From the NCBI GenBank assembly GCA_039807745.1, contig JBDHRV010000024.1:1-29958 (forward strand): 29,958 nt of DNA, in the 5' to 3' direction. Positions 8,979 through 19,611 of this stretch are shown one piece after another. The notes under the pieces are model-generated. The model searched no databases and was not told the origin of the DNA. It saw nothing but the letters and a program-made list of their open reading frames with translations. The translations under genes were made by a program, and so were the position numbers. Source of the stretch: JAEUMW01 sp039807745. Lineage in GTDB: Bacteria; Pseudomonadota; Gammaproteobacteria; Burkholderiales; JAEUMW01. Position 1 is the first letter of the stretch; each line of letters begins with the position of its first letter.

Positions 8979-10130
8979 ATGACGCAGGCGCATCTTCACA
9001 GCGAATCGAAGCACGGGTTGGAGCCGCTGCTGTACCGCATTCACGCGTGGTCAGGGACGGCCGGCGATTGGGCGGACGTGCTGGCGCTGCTGCGCGATCG
9101 ACTCAACGCGCGGCTGGCGACGCTCTCGCGCCATCATTTCGCATCGGGGCACGGCGAGGTCATCTGCGACACCCCGGCGAACCCCGGCTTTCGCAGTGCC
9201 TACGCGGAGTTCGCACCGCGCAATCCCTGGTTCCTGTCGAGCGACGAGTACACGCCCGGCTGCGTCGTGACGGGGGATGAAGTGCTGAACAACCGGGATC
9301 TCGTCAAGACCGATTTCTACCGGGGCCTGCTCGAACCCAGAGGGCTGCTGCATTGCGTGGTGGGGGTAGCCGTCCGCCACGGGCCGCTGATCCATTACAT
9401 CAGCCTCCTGCGCGGACAGGATCAGCCCCCGTTCGGCGAGCGCGACAAGGCAAACTTGCGGACCGTGCTCGCGCACGTTTCGCTCGCGCTGGGCAATCGC
9501 TGGCGACAGCGCGAGGCGAGCGACCTCGTGCGGGTGCTGACGGGGATCATCGACCACCATCCGCATCCCTGCCTGCTGATCGACCGCGAAGGTCGACTGG
9601 TGCATCGCAACCGCAGCGCGGCGCCGCATTCACTCGAGTGCATTGGCCTTTGCATGCAGGCGGGCGTCGTGACGGCAGCGCTGCCAGGCGATCGCACCGC
9701 GCTGCGACAGGCGATCCGGGATGTTGCCGGCGCTGCCGCGCAGGCCGTGTCCAAGACCGCGCGGCCGGTGATGCTGTCGGTGCCGGGCAGCAAGCATCCC
9801 GCGGTGGTTTCGCTGCACCCGGCCGGCAGCATGTTCGACGCCGAATCCGGCGAAGTCGCCGCGCTCGTTCTCCTCACGGCACCGAGCACCTGCCTCGCGC
9901 ACGACCTGCGCATCTGCTCGTTCACGCGGCAGTTCGGACTGAGCCCCGCACAGGCGCGCGTCGGCGTGATGATCGTCACCGGACACTCCCTGACGGAGAC
10001 GGCGCGACAACTGCACGTGTCCGAGAACACCGTCCGCAGTCACCTGAAGCAGATCTTCCAGAAGACCAATACGCACGGTCAGGTGGAACTCGTACACCTG
10101 CACGCGCGCACGTGCGCGCCGACGGACTGA
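8979..10130 (+). CDS. LuxR-family transcriptional regulator
   Basis: A 383-residue regulator with a C-terminal LuxR/FixJ-type helix-turn-helix of about 60 residues (from FGLSPAQARVGVM; recognition region SENTVRSHLKQIFQKT). The N-terminal 300 residues show no receiver or autoinducer-binding domain that I recognise; the stretch HPHPCLLIDREGRLVHRN near 190-205 resembles the start of a PAS-like sensor. The start is ATG 8979 with ribosome site GAGGAG. It has its own likely promoter and lies between the C4-dicarboxylate cluster and the formamide genes, both on the same strand. Either could be its target; the sequence does not decide. Confidence 0.85.
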   Translation: MTQAHLHSESKHGLEPLLYRIHAWSGTAGDWADVLALLRDRLNARLATLSRHHFASGHGEVICDTPANPGFRSAYAEFAPRNPWFLSSDEYTPGCVVTGDEVLNNRDLVKTDFYRGLLEPRGLLHCVVGVAVRHGPLIHYISLLRGQDQPPFGERDKANLRTVLAHVSLALGNRWRQREASDLVRVLTGIIDHHPHPCLLIDREGRLVHRNRSAAPHSLECIGLCMQAGVVTAALPGDRTALRQAIRDVAGAAAQAVSKTARPVMLSVPGSKHPAVVSLHPAGSMFDAESGEVAALVLLTAPSTCLAHDLRICSFTRQFGLSPAQARVGVMIVTGHSLTETARQLHVSENTVRSHLKQIFQKTNTHGQVELVHLHARTCAPTD

Positions 10131-10248
10131 TTGCCGGGCGACGTCTCCACGTTTCCAACCGGTTGCCGCGGCTGCGCTGTTGCGGCGCCCGGTGGGTAGA
10201 TTCGGACTCACCCGATCAGGCGAGGGGAGAATCATCCAGTCAGGTGAA

Positions 10249-10276
10249 GCCGATTCCCCCGTGCAAGGGATTCGGC
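10249..10276 (+). other. Leader hairpin upstream of the fmdB-like gene
   Basis: The arms GCCGATTCCC and GGGATTCGGC pair with one mismatch around an 8-nt loop. A second, weaker hairpin (10191-10197 with 10206-10212) lies just upstream and may end the regulator transcript. The region 10131-10351 holds no gene, and I could not match it to a riboswitch class that I know. Confidence 0.4.
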
Positions 10277-10351
10277 CGAAGCGGGCGGCTTCTACGATGC
10301 AACTTCGGCGCGGCGGGCGATGGCCCGCCAGTTCTCGTCAGGAGGCGTCCC

Positions 10352-10645
10352 GTGGCGATCTACGAGTACCAGTGCGATCAGGATGGCGTGTTCGAGGTAC
10401 ACCTGCCGATGGGCACGGCGCCGCAGTCGGTGAACTGCACCGAGTGCGGCGGTCCGGCGCGGCGCGTGATCTCGATACCCATGGTCAGGCGCGGGACGCG
10501 CACTGCCGTGTTCGGCGCGATCGATCACGCGGAGAGGAGCCGCTTCGAGCCGGAGGTGGTGACTTCGTTGCCGGCGTCGGGGGCGCGCAGGCGAACCCCG
10601 ATGGCGCCGTTGACCCCCACGCTGGCGCGACTGCCGAGACCGTAG
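10352..10645 (+). CDS. fmdB: FmdB-family zinc-ribbon protein
   Basis: A 97-residue protein with the FmdB/CxxC_CXXC_SSSS N-terminus: MAIYEYQCDQDGVFEV, then CTECGGPARRVIS. Such proteins sit beside amidase genes; in Methylophilus the founding member was linked to regulation of formamidase expression. The normal family has two CxxC pairs; here the first reads C-D-Q-D, so one of the four metal-ligand cysteines is replaced by aspartate, while the second pair (CTEC) is intact. The C-terminal 50 residues are low-complexity, rich in Arg, Pro and Thr. The start is GTG at 10352 after the strong ribosome site CAGGAGG. It lies 118 nt upstream of formamidase. Confidence 0.8.
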   Translation: MAIYEYQCDQDGVFEVHLPMGTAPQSVNCTECGGPARRVISIPMVRRGTRTAVFGAIDHAERSRFEPEVVTSLPASGARRRTPMAPLTPTLARLPRP

Positions 10646-10763
10646 ACAGTTCGCGGCGAGCGCTGCGGCGCGAGCGCGCGTGTGAGCTTCAACCGACTTC
10701 GCAGGGAGAGAAACGGAAACATCGGCGCGCAACGAACGCGTCCAACGAGCGAGAGGTTTCGAC

Positions 10764-12020
10764 ATGCCCAAGAACATCTTTCCCCTGGACAACAGCAAGA
10801 AGTTCACAGAGCAGAAACTCGTCGGACATAACCGCTGGCACCCGGACATTCCCGCGGCGGCACGGGTCAAGCCGGGCGACGTGTTCCGTGCGGATTGCCG
10901 CGAGTGGTTCGACGGGGCCATCAAGAACGACGACTCCGCAGATGACATCCGGCACGCGCCGCTGCCGGGCGTGCACGTGCTCTCCGGCCCCTTCCACGTC
11001 GAGGGCGCGGAGCCCGGCGATCTGCTGATCGTGGACATTCTCGAGATCGATGCCTGCGATCAGGAGGACTCGGGTCCATTCTCGGGCATGGGCTGGGGCT
11101 ACACCGGCGTGTTCGCGACCAAGAACGGCGGCGGCTTCCTGACCGAGCGCTTCCCGGACGCCTATAAGGTGATCTGGGACTTCCGCGGCGATGTCGCCAC
11201 CTCGCGGCATATCCCGGAACTCTCCTACGTCGGCATCCATCACCCCGGACTCATGGGCACCGCACCCTCGGCGGAACTGCTCGCCAAGTGGACGAAGCGC
11301 GAAACCGACCTGATCGCGACCGATCCCCACCGCGTCCCGCCACTGGCGCTGCCGCCGCTGCCGGACAGCGCGATTCTCGGCTCGCTCAAGGGCGCCGATT
11401 TCGAGCGCGTCGCGCGCGAGGCGGCGCGGACCGCACCGCCGCGCGAGAACGGCGGCAACCAGGACATCAAGAACCTGACCGCGGGCACCCGCGTGTTCTA
11501 CCCGGTCTTCGTTCCCGGCGCGAAGCTCTCGTTCGGCGACCTGCACTTCTCGCAGGGCGACGGCGAGATCACGTTCTGCGGCGCGATCGAGATGGGCGGG
11601 TTCATGGACCTGCACGTCGACCTCATCAAGGGCGGCATGGCGCAGTACGGCGTCGGCGCGAATGCCATCTTCATGCCCGGCATACGCGATCCGCAGTACT
11701 CGGAGTGGCTCGCGTTCTCCGGGGTGTCGGTCGACAAGAACGGCAAGCAGCATTACCTCGACTCGGGGCTTGCCTACGCCAACGCCTGCAATCACGCCAT
11801 CGACTACCTGATGAAGTTCGGCTACACCGATATCCAGGCGTACATGATCCTGGGGTCCGCGCCGGTGGAGGGGCGGCTGTCGGGGGTGGTGGACATCCCG
11901 AATGCATGCTCGACGATCTACATCCCGCGCGCGATCTTCGATTTCGACGTGCGCCCGTCGGCGAGCGGCAAGCCGCACCAGGTGAAGCAGGGCGTACAGG
12001 TACCGCGGTCACCGAACTGA
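10764..12020 (+). CDS. fmdA: Formamidase (FmdA/AmdA family)
   Basis: Hydrolyses formamide to formate and ammonia in the cytoplasm. The 418-residue product has the length and motifs of the acetamidase/formamidase family: NRWHPDIPAAARVKPGD near 23-39, GPFSGMGWGYTGVF near 104-117, GIHHPGLMG near 157-165, the GDGEITFCGAIEMG block, and NACSTIYIPRAIFDFD near the end. ATG 10764 follows GAGAGG. The upstream FmdB-like gene and the downstream AmiS/UreI-type channel support a short-chain amide role. Formate produced here could feed a formate dehydrogenase, consistent with fdhD at the left edge. Acetamide as a substrate cannot be excluded. Confidence 0.93.
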   Translation: MPKNIFPLDNSKKFTEQKLVGHNRWHPDIPAAARVKPGDVFRADCREWFDGAIKNDDSADDIRHAPLPGVHVLSGPFHVEGAEPGDLLIVDILEIDACDQEDSGPFSGMGWGYTGVFATKNGGGFLTERFPDAYKVIWDFRGDVATSRHIPELSYVGIHHPGLMGTAPSAELLAKWTKRETDLIATDPHRVPPLALPPLPDSAILGSLKGADFERVAREAARTAPPRENGGNQDIKNLTAGTRVFYPVFVPGAKLSFGDLHFSQGDGEITFCGAIEMGGFMDLHVDLIKGGMAQYGVGANAIFMPGIRDPQYSEWLAFSGVSVDKNGKQHYLDSGLAYANACNHAIDYLMKFGYTDIQAYMILGSAPVEGRLSGVVDIPNACSTIYIPRAIFDFDVRPSASGKPHQVKQGVQVPRSPN

Positions 12021-12113
12021 TCGTCGCGAGACGACCGACTCGCTTAAGGAAGCTTGCGTTGCGTCCCGGCGCCCAGGCGCGTCGGGGCGCGGCTTGGCTC
12101 GGGAGTACGCGCC

Positions 12114-12629
12114 ATGTTACTGGGATTGGCCTTGTTTTACGTCGGTGCCGTACTGTGTCTGAACGGCCTCTGGCTGCTGGAGCAGATCGGCGACAACGAG
12201 ATTGCCGTGATCGACATCTTCGTCGGCGGGGTCACCCTGCTCATCGCCTTGTACCTGGCATTCGCACCGGGTGCCGACCTGGGGTCGATCAAGGGCGCCG
12301 CGCTCACGCTGCTCTTCAGCTTCACCTACTTCTGGGTGGCGATCAATCGCTACAACGGCGCGGACGGTCGCGGACTCGGCTGGTTCTGCCTGTTCGTGGC
12401 CATTACCGCCGTCCCGGTGACGATTCAGACGCTGCAGGGCGCGCAGTCGACCTGGGACTGGTGGTTCGGTCTGTCCTGGGGGGCGTGGGGGATCTTGTGG
12501 TTCATGTTCTTCCTGCTGCTGGTGCTGAAGAAGCCGATCGCCAAGCTGACCGGTGCAGTCACCGTGCTGCAGGGCATTCTGACCGGATGGCTGCCGGGGT
12601 ATCTGCTGCTGCAAGGCTTCATCAAGTGA
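12114..12629 (+). CDS. AmiS/UreI-family amide/urea channel
   Basis: A 171-residue membrane protein with about six to seven hydrophobic segments, typical of the AmiS/UreI family of proton-gated urea or short-chain amide channels. Recognisable features are LGLALFYVGAVLCLNGLW at the start, the polar-aromatic FSFTYFWVAINRYNGADGRG loop, and WGAWGILWFMFFLLL. ATG 12114 follows GGGAG. It lies 93 nt after formamidase on the same strand, so it probably lets formamide enter the cell for that enzyme. The gap contains a small hairpin with a GCGA loop (12021-12034) just after fmdA. Confidence 0.88.
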   Translation: MLLGLALFYVGAVLCLNGLWLLEQIGDNEIAVIDIFVGGVTLLIALYLAFAPGADLGSIKGAALTLLFSFTYFWVAINRYNGADGRGLGWFCLFVAITAVPVTIQTLQGAQSTWDWWFGLSWGAWGILWFMFFLLLVLKKPIAKLTGAVTVLQGILTGWLPGYLLLQGFIK

Positions 12630-12698
12630 GAACGCGAAGCCGCGCCGAGCGCGCGTCGTACCCCCGCCGCGGCCCTGCGTGAAGTCCGGCGAGCCGCT

Positions 12699-13313
12699 TC
12701 AAACGGATTCGAAGGCGTCCTTGCTCCGGTCGTAGAGCAGCAGTTCGCCGTGCTCGAGATCGAGATACAGGGCGTCGGCCGCGAGACTGCCGTCCTCGAC
12801 ACTGGCGGCCACCCAGGGGTAGCGAAGCGCGTTATCGAGCGACGCCTTGAGCGACTCCAGTTCGCACTGCCGCTGCCGCTGCTCGGGTGAAAGGGAGGTA
12901 TCGGCAAGCACCCGTTCGCGCGCCGGGCGCGCGATCTGCAGCCAGTTGCCCACGAAGTCGGTGGGCTGTTGCGGCGGGTCGAGGAGGGCGGAGATGCCGC
13001 CACAGCCCGCGTGCCCGAGGATCACGAACTGGCCCACCTTGAGGAAGCGCACCGCGTATTCGATTGCCGCCGACGTCGAGTGCTGGCGGTCGTCCGGCTG
13101 GTAGGGCGCTACGAGGTTGGCGATGTTGCGGATGAGGAAGATCTCGCCCGGCACCGCGTCGAAGATCCGCGTGGTGTCGATGCGACTGTCGGAGCAGGTG
13201 ATGATGGCATAGCGGGGACGCTGGCCGCGCTCGGCGAGTCGCTCGAACCGTGCGCGTTGCTCCTGAAAATACTCGGCGCGGAAGCGCTTGAAGCCTTCGA
13301 TCAGTCGTTCCAT
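12699..13313 (-). CDS. Beta-class carbonic anhydrase
   Basis: Interconverts CO2 and bicarbonate. The 204-residue product has the beta-class zinc site: Cys40-Ser-Asp42-Ser-Arg44 and His101-x-x-Cys104 in LGHAGCGG. The start is ATG 13313; the long open extension upstream of it is not family sequence. It is convergent with the amide channel, so co-transcription is impossible, but it lies next to genes whose product formate would be oxidised to CO2. A role in handling that CO2 is a guess; general anaplerotic bicarbonate supply is equally likely. Confidence 0.93.
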   Translation of the reverse strand: MERLIEGFKRFRAEYFQEQRARFERLAERGQRPRYAIITCSDSRIDTTRIFDAVPGEIFLIRNIANLVAPYQPDDRQHSTSAAIEYAVRFLKVGQFVILGHAGCGGISALLDPPQQPTDFVGNWLQIARPARERVLADTSLSPEQRQRQCELESLKASLDNALRYPWVAASVEDGSLAADALYLDLEHGELLLYDRSKDAFESV

Positions 13314-13380
13314 GGGATGCGTCCGTAACTTCGGCGTGGCGGGCGGCCACGCGCTCCTGACGCGAGCTCGGCCGGTTCCG

Positions 13381-13392
13381 TGCTGCGCAGCA
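13381..13392. promoter_or_regulatory. Perfect 12-bp palindrome in the divergent carbonic anhydrase/P460 region
   Basis: TGCTGCGCAGCA is fully self-complementary and is followed by a short AT-rich TATAT. It lies 68 nt upstream of the carbonic anhydrase start in the 285-bp gap shared with the divergent cytochrome gene. It could be an operator, but a 12-bp GC palindrome can occur by chance in this composition. Confidence 0.25.
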
Positions 13393-13598
13393 GTATATCG
13401 CATCGCACCTCTTTCGCGGCGCGCCGATCGCCCGTGCAGGGCACCGCGATGGCCGCGACCATGAAGGGCACGGGCGGTCTCGTCCCGTCGAGCGGACCGC
13501 ACCTTCCTGTCCTGGGGTTGTCGAACCGTCACCGGGCGCGGTTCGGGGCATGCGGCTCGAATTCGCCTCGCTCGTACCCACCGTGGAGGACAAGAACC

Positions 13599-14180
13599 AT
13601 GAAGCGTGTCACCCCCGCGCTGCTCGGCGCGATCCTGGTCGTGGGATGTACCCAGATGGAATCCAAGCCGCCCGCCAGGATGGCCAAGGATGGCGATCTC
13701 GCGGCACCGGCGGACTACAAGACCTGGCCCAGGTTTCTGACCGACATACAGCGACCCGATGCGAAGCAGGTCCGCGACATCTACATCAACCCGGTGGGAG
13801 CCAAGGCGACGCCTGGCAGGCCGTTTCCCGATGGCACCATCCTCGTGATGGAAAACTACACGGCGAAGGAGGCGCCGGACGGGACGCTCGCCAAGGGAGC
13901 CGACGGCAAACTCGTCAAGGCGCAGCTTGTGCGCGTCTTCGTGATGGGCAAAGGCAAGGGATGGGGTGAGAGCGTCACCACGGAACTGCGCAACGGCGAC
14001 TGGATCTACGCCGCCTATCTGGCCGACGGCAAGCCCGCGGCGGATCCCATCCCGCCGTGCCGTTCCTGTCACCTGCCTCTGGCGGACAAGGATTACGTGC
14101 ACCGCTATGACGAGTACTTCCAGATGCGGGCGGCAGCGCCTGTCGCACCGCGGAAGCCGGCAGGTGGATACGGCTATTGA
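13599..14180 (+). CDS. Cytochrome P460-family lipoprotein
   Basis: A 193-residue exported c-type haem protein. The N-terminus is a short signal peptide ending in a lipobox (LVVGC, lipidated Cys17), so the protein should be membrane-anchored in the periplasm. The haem motif is Cys154-Arg-Ser-Cys157-His158, followed by LPLADKDYVHRYDEYF, the usual C-terminal pattern of cytochrome P460. The middle (TWPRFLTDIQRPD, VRDIYINPVGA, GTILVMENY, ELRNGDWIYAAY) also fits. P460 proteins characterised in ammonia and methane oxidisers oxidise hydroxylamine or NO-linked intermediates through a lysine-crosslinked haem; several lysines lie in the right region (Lys118 and Lys120, for example), but the crosslink cannot be read from sequence. 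ATG 13599 follows GTGGAGG. Confidence 0.88.
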   Translation: MKRVTPALLGAILVVGCTQMESKPPARMAKDGDLAAPADYKTWPRFLTDIQRPDAKQVRDIYINPVGAKATPGRPFPDGTILVMENYTAKEAPDGTLAKGADGKLVKAQLVRVFVMGKGKGWGESVTTELRNGDWIYAAYLADGKPAADPIPPCRSCHLPLADKDYVHRYDEYFQMRAAAPVAPRKPAGGYGY

Positions 14181-14265
14181 GCGGTAGAATCGGCCGGCCG
14201 GATCCTGACGGGCAACGACCGGGCGCGGTGCCTGGAGAACCGCGAGACGAGAAGGAGGAGATTCG

Positions 14266-14328
14266 ATGAAGCAGGCGATGTCGAGTGTGGTCCTTGCCCA
14301 TGCGGGTCGATGGATCGCCGCGGCGTGA
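14266..14328 (+). CDS. Candidate 20-residue leader peptide overlapping sodC
   Basis: ATG 14266 is preceded by the strongest ribosome site of the region (GAAGGAGGAG) and opens a 20-codon frame, MKQAMSSVVLAHAGRWIAAA. Its TGA stop overlaps a GTG start of the superoxide dismutase frame as GTGA (14325-14328). This looks like a translationally coupled leader. Alternatively it could mark a past frameshift in the dismutase N-terminus. No function is assigned. Confidence 0.35.
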   Translation: MKQAMSSVVLAHAGRWIAAA

Positions 14329-14861
14329 AGCGGGCGCTCGCCGGCATTCTGGTCGCCGCGGGTGTCGTCGCAGGTTGCGCGACTACCACTACGTCAACCG
14401 ATGTGTCGCCGAAAGGTCCGTCTGCCAGCGCAAGGCTCTTGCCGACCAAGGGCAATCGGGCGGCCGGCACCGTCACGTTCACGCAGCAGGGCGGCAAAGT
14501 GCTAGTGAAGGCGAACGTGAGCGGACTTAAGCCCAACGCCGAGCACGGCTTTCACGTGCACGAGAAGGGCGACTGCACGGCGGATGCGATGAGCGCGGGC
14601 GGGCATTTCAATCCTGCGGGCGCCCACCACGGCAGCACCGCGTCCGGAGCGCACCACGCCGGCGACCTGCCGAACCTCAAGGCGGATGCCGCGGGGGTCG
14701 CCACGCTGACGTGGGAAGAAACGGATTTCACCGTCACCGACGGGCCGGCGAGCGTCGTCGGCCGTTCGGTGGTCGTGCACCTCGATCCGGACGACTACAA
14801 GAACCAGCCGGCGGGCAACTCCGGGCCGCGCATCGCGTGCGGCGTGATTGCCAGGAACTGA
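14325..14861 (+). CDS. sodC: Cu/Zn superoxide dismutase, lipoprotein
   Basis: Dismutates superoxide in the periplasm. From the GTG at 14325 the product has 178 residues: a lysine/arginine-led signal peptide with lipobox VVAGC, a low-complexity linker, and the SodC domain. Copper- and zinc-site motifs are visible: GFHVHEKGDC, GGHFNPAGAHHG, HAGDLPNL and the C-terminal GNSGPRIACGVI with the active-site arginine. An ATG five codons upstream (14310) is in frame, but has no ribosome site. The GTG start would be reached by coupling to the 20-residue frame that ends on it. It follows the P460 gene on the same strand by about 145 nt, so both may serve periplasmic stress handling. Confidence 0.92.
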   Translation: MKRALAGILVAAGVVAGCATTTTSTDVSPKGPSASARLLPTKGNRAAGTVTFTQQGGKVLVKANVSGLKPNAEHGFHVHEKGDCTADAMSAGGHFNPAGAHHGSTASGAHHAGDLPNLKADAAGVATLTWEETDFTVTDGPASVVGRSVVVHLDPDDYKNQPAGNSGPRIACGVIARN

Positions 14862-14948
14862 TTGGTTGGTAGGCGGTTAGACGCCATTTGCGCCAGCGCT
14901 CTGGCTCTTGAGCGATACAAGCGCACGCTGAGACAAGAGGCAACTGAT

Positions 14949-17678
<2,730 letters not shown>

Positions 17679-17758
17679 GCGAAGAAGGGGACCAGCAGGG
17701 CCGCGGCGCGCGTCAGATCAGCCGCATGGTGGCAACTCCCGGTCGTGGGCGCGAAGCC

Positions 17759-18808
17759 TCACAGATATCCACTTTCGGGCATCAGTCCGCAGTGCTTCAA
17801 CGCAGCGCCGGTAGCCTCGATCAGGTCGACGGGCAGTAGCCTGCGTGAATGCAGGCGCGGCGGCTGCACCTTCGCCGCGTCGGGGCCGCGAGCGAAGAAA
17901 TGGTCCATCGCCTTGTTCGCGTTCGTGAACGCGTTGCCGTAACCGACTTGACCCGCGAGCGCGAATACCTCATCCGTCAGCGCCGTAAGTTTCTGCGAGA
18001 AGGCTTCGGCTTGCGCTGTCCTTCCACCCTGGAGGTTGCCGATCATCTCGGCGAGCTGCGGGCCGAAGCAGTTCGCCGTGCTCAAGAGGAAGCCGTCGTA
18101 GTTGCCGCCCGCGGCAGCGAGGTGAGCCGAATAATTGCCTTCCGCGCCGCGCACGAGAAACGCGTCGCGAAAACCCGAAGCGGCGACCCGGTCGACGCCG
18201 CTCGTATCCTTGAACAGATAGAAATTGGGATGCTTCGCACCGAGCGTCGCGATGGTGTCGGGCGACATCTCGTTCTGCGTGACCTGCGGCAGTTGATAGA
18301 GCGAGACCGGCACACCGAGCGCGAGAACGGATTCGAGAGCAGCGTGGATTCGGGCCTGACCGAGATCCTTCCCGGCGGGCGGGCACACGGTGAAGCCGCA
18401 CACCGAGGACTGCTCGAGCGCCTTCATCGCATCCTGAGTCCCGGTCTTCGCCTTGAGCCAGTCGATCGTGTCCTCCATTGCAGTCAGCACCGCATCGATG
18501 TCGGTCTTGAGGACGCCGATGAGCAGGTGCGCTTTCAAGTCGTGGATCTCATCGACCATGAATTCGAGCAGCTCACGCACCTCGAAATCCGTCATCTCCC
18601 AACCTTCGCCCGTGCTGCCTGGAATCAGGAATCCGCCCACCGCCGGATGCATGAATTTCAGGTGCGCCCGCATCCGCTCCTTGTCGATGGACCCATCGCT
18701 GGCGTAGTGCGTGAGGGAAGGGCACCAGAGCAACGGCACGCCGGCCGGGAACAACCGAGCGATGAGCGCCTGCCGCTGGCCCGTGAAACGCATCGTCGCG
18801 CTGTTCAT
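17759..18808 (-). CDS. Dihydrodipicolinate synthase/N-acetylneuraminate lyase family protein
   Basis: A class I aldolase-type lyase of 349 residues, about 50 longer than DapA. The family signature GSTGE (64-68), a tyrosine at 171 (SLYQLP) and the Schiff-base lysine Lys200 (YLFKDTSG) are all present, so it should be catalytically competent. The specific reaction (pyruvate aldol condensation, or cleavage of a sugar acid) is not readable; the extended length argues against housekeeping DapA. ATG 18808 is preceded by an excellent ribosome site (GAAGGAGGAG). It is the last gene of a minus-strand row moeA-ahpD-mgtC-dapA with gaps of 35-62 nt, and converges with the glucosidase gene. Confidence 0.85.
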   Translation of the reverse strand: MNSATMRFTGQRQALIARLFPAGVPLLWCPSLTHYASDGSIDKERMRAHLKFMHPAVGGFLIPGSTGEGWEMTDFEVRELLEFMVDEIHDLKAHLLIGVLKTDIDAVLTAMEDTIDWLKAKTGTQDAMKALEQSSVCGFTVCPPAGKDLGQARIHAALESVLALGVPVSLYQLPQVTQNEMSPDTIATLGAKHPNFYLFKDTSGVDRVAASGFRDAFLVRGAEGNYSAHLAAAGGNYDGFLLSTANCFGPQLAEMIGNLQGGRTAQAEAFSQKLTALTDEVFALAGQVGYGNAFTNANKAMDHFFARGPDAAKVQPPRLHSRRLLPVDLIEATGAALKHCGLMPESGYL

Positions 18809-18870
18809 GCTTTCTCCTCCTTCACCGCATCGGGCTGGTTTGGTCTCGGCCACATGGCGAATGGAATTCC

Positions 18871-19554
18871 TCAGCCTGGCCGTTGCACCCTGATTCGCAG
18901 CACGCCCGGGGCGTTCGCAACTTCGTGCAGAAAGTCGTCGATGTCGACGCGACTCGAGAATCGCATGTCCACCGCCAGGCGGGTCTTGTTCGTCTCGTGA
19001 TTCCGGTCGAGATCGAGGTCGGGGATCGTTGCCCCGAAGCGCCGTAGGCAATCAGTGATCGACTGCACGTGCGCCGCGTCGCCATCCAGCAGGATCACCA
19101 CCCGCCGCGAGAACTGCCGCCACTGCTTGCCCTCCACCCGGCGAAGGAAGATCAGGCAGATCAATGCGGATACCGTAGTCACCGTGGCGATAAGGTACAT
19201 GCCGCCTCCGGCTGCCAACCCGATCGAGGCTACCATCCAGAGGCTGGCCGCAGTGGTCAATCCCTGCACTCCAATGCCAGTGCGAAGGATCGCCCCCGCT
19301 CCCAGGAAGCCGACCCCGGTCACCACGGCGGCGGCGATCCGTGAGGTGTCGACAGTGATGAGATCGTCCTTGCCATATTGTTGGAAGAAGACGAACTGGG
19401 TCGAGACGATCATGAACGTGGCCGAGGCCAGTGACACCAGCAAGTGAGTCCGCAGCCCGGCAGGCCGCCCCGCATGCTCGCGCTCGTATCCGATGGCTGC
19501 ACCCAACAAGAGGCTCGCGCCGAGGCGGAGCAGCATTTCTGGGGTAGTAATCAC
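18871..19554 (-). CDS. MgtC/SapB-family membrane protein
   Basis: A 227-residue inner-membrane protein with about four to five hydrophobic segments in the first 150 residues. It has MgtC-family motifs: GAAIGYEREHAGRPAGLRTH, GVGFLGAGAI and TAASLWMVASIGLAAG, followed by a soluble ACT-like C-terminal domain. MgtC proteins act in magnesium limitation, acid or phosphate stress and modulate ATP synthase in some pathogens; which applies here is unknown. The start is GTG 19554; an ATG six codons further in is an alternative, and neither has a clear ribosome site. Confidence 0.85.
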   Translation of the reverse strand: MITTPEMLLRLGASLLLGAAIGYEREHAGRPAGLRTHLLVSLASATFMIVSTQFVFFQQYGKDDLITVDTSRIAAAVVTGVGFLGAGAILRTGIGVQGLTTAASLWMVASIGLAAGGGMYLIATVTTVSALICLIFLRRVEGKQWRQFSRRVVILLDGDAAHVQSITDCLRRFGATIPDLDLDRNHETNKTRLAVDMRFSSRVDIDDFLHEVANAPGVLRIRVQRPG

Positions 19555-19611
19555 CGTGTGGTCGCCGAATGCGCTTGTCCGGTGGCTGCCCTTGCTTGCA
19601 TCGTCTAGTCG

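Noticed and set aside
10131..10351. Possible riboswitch upstream of the fmdB-like gene
   Set aside because: I compared it by eye with guanidine, glycine, cobalamin and FMN consensus elements. Hairpins are present, but no conserved core matches, so it is reported only as a leader hairpin.
14862..14948. Upstream TTG start for the glucosidase
   Set aside because: The TTG directly abuts the sodC stop, has no ribosome site, and the added residues do not look like family sequence. ATG 14949 has AGAGG upstream.
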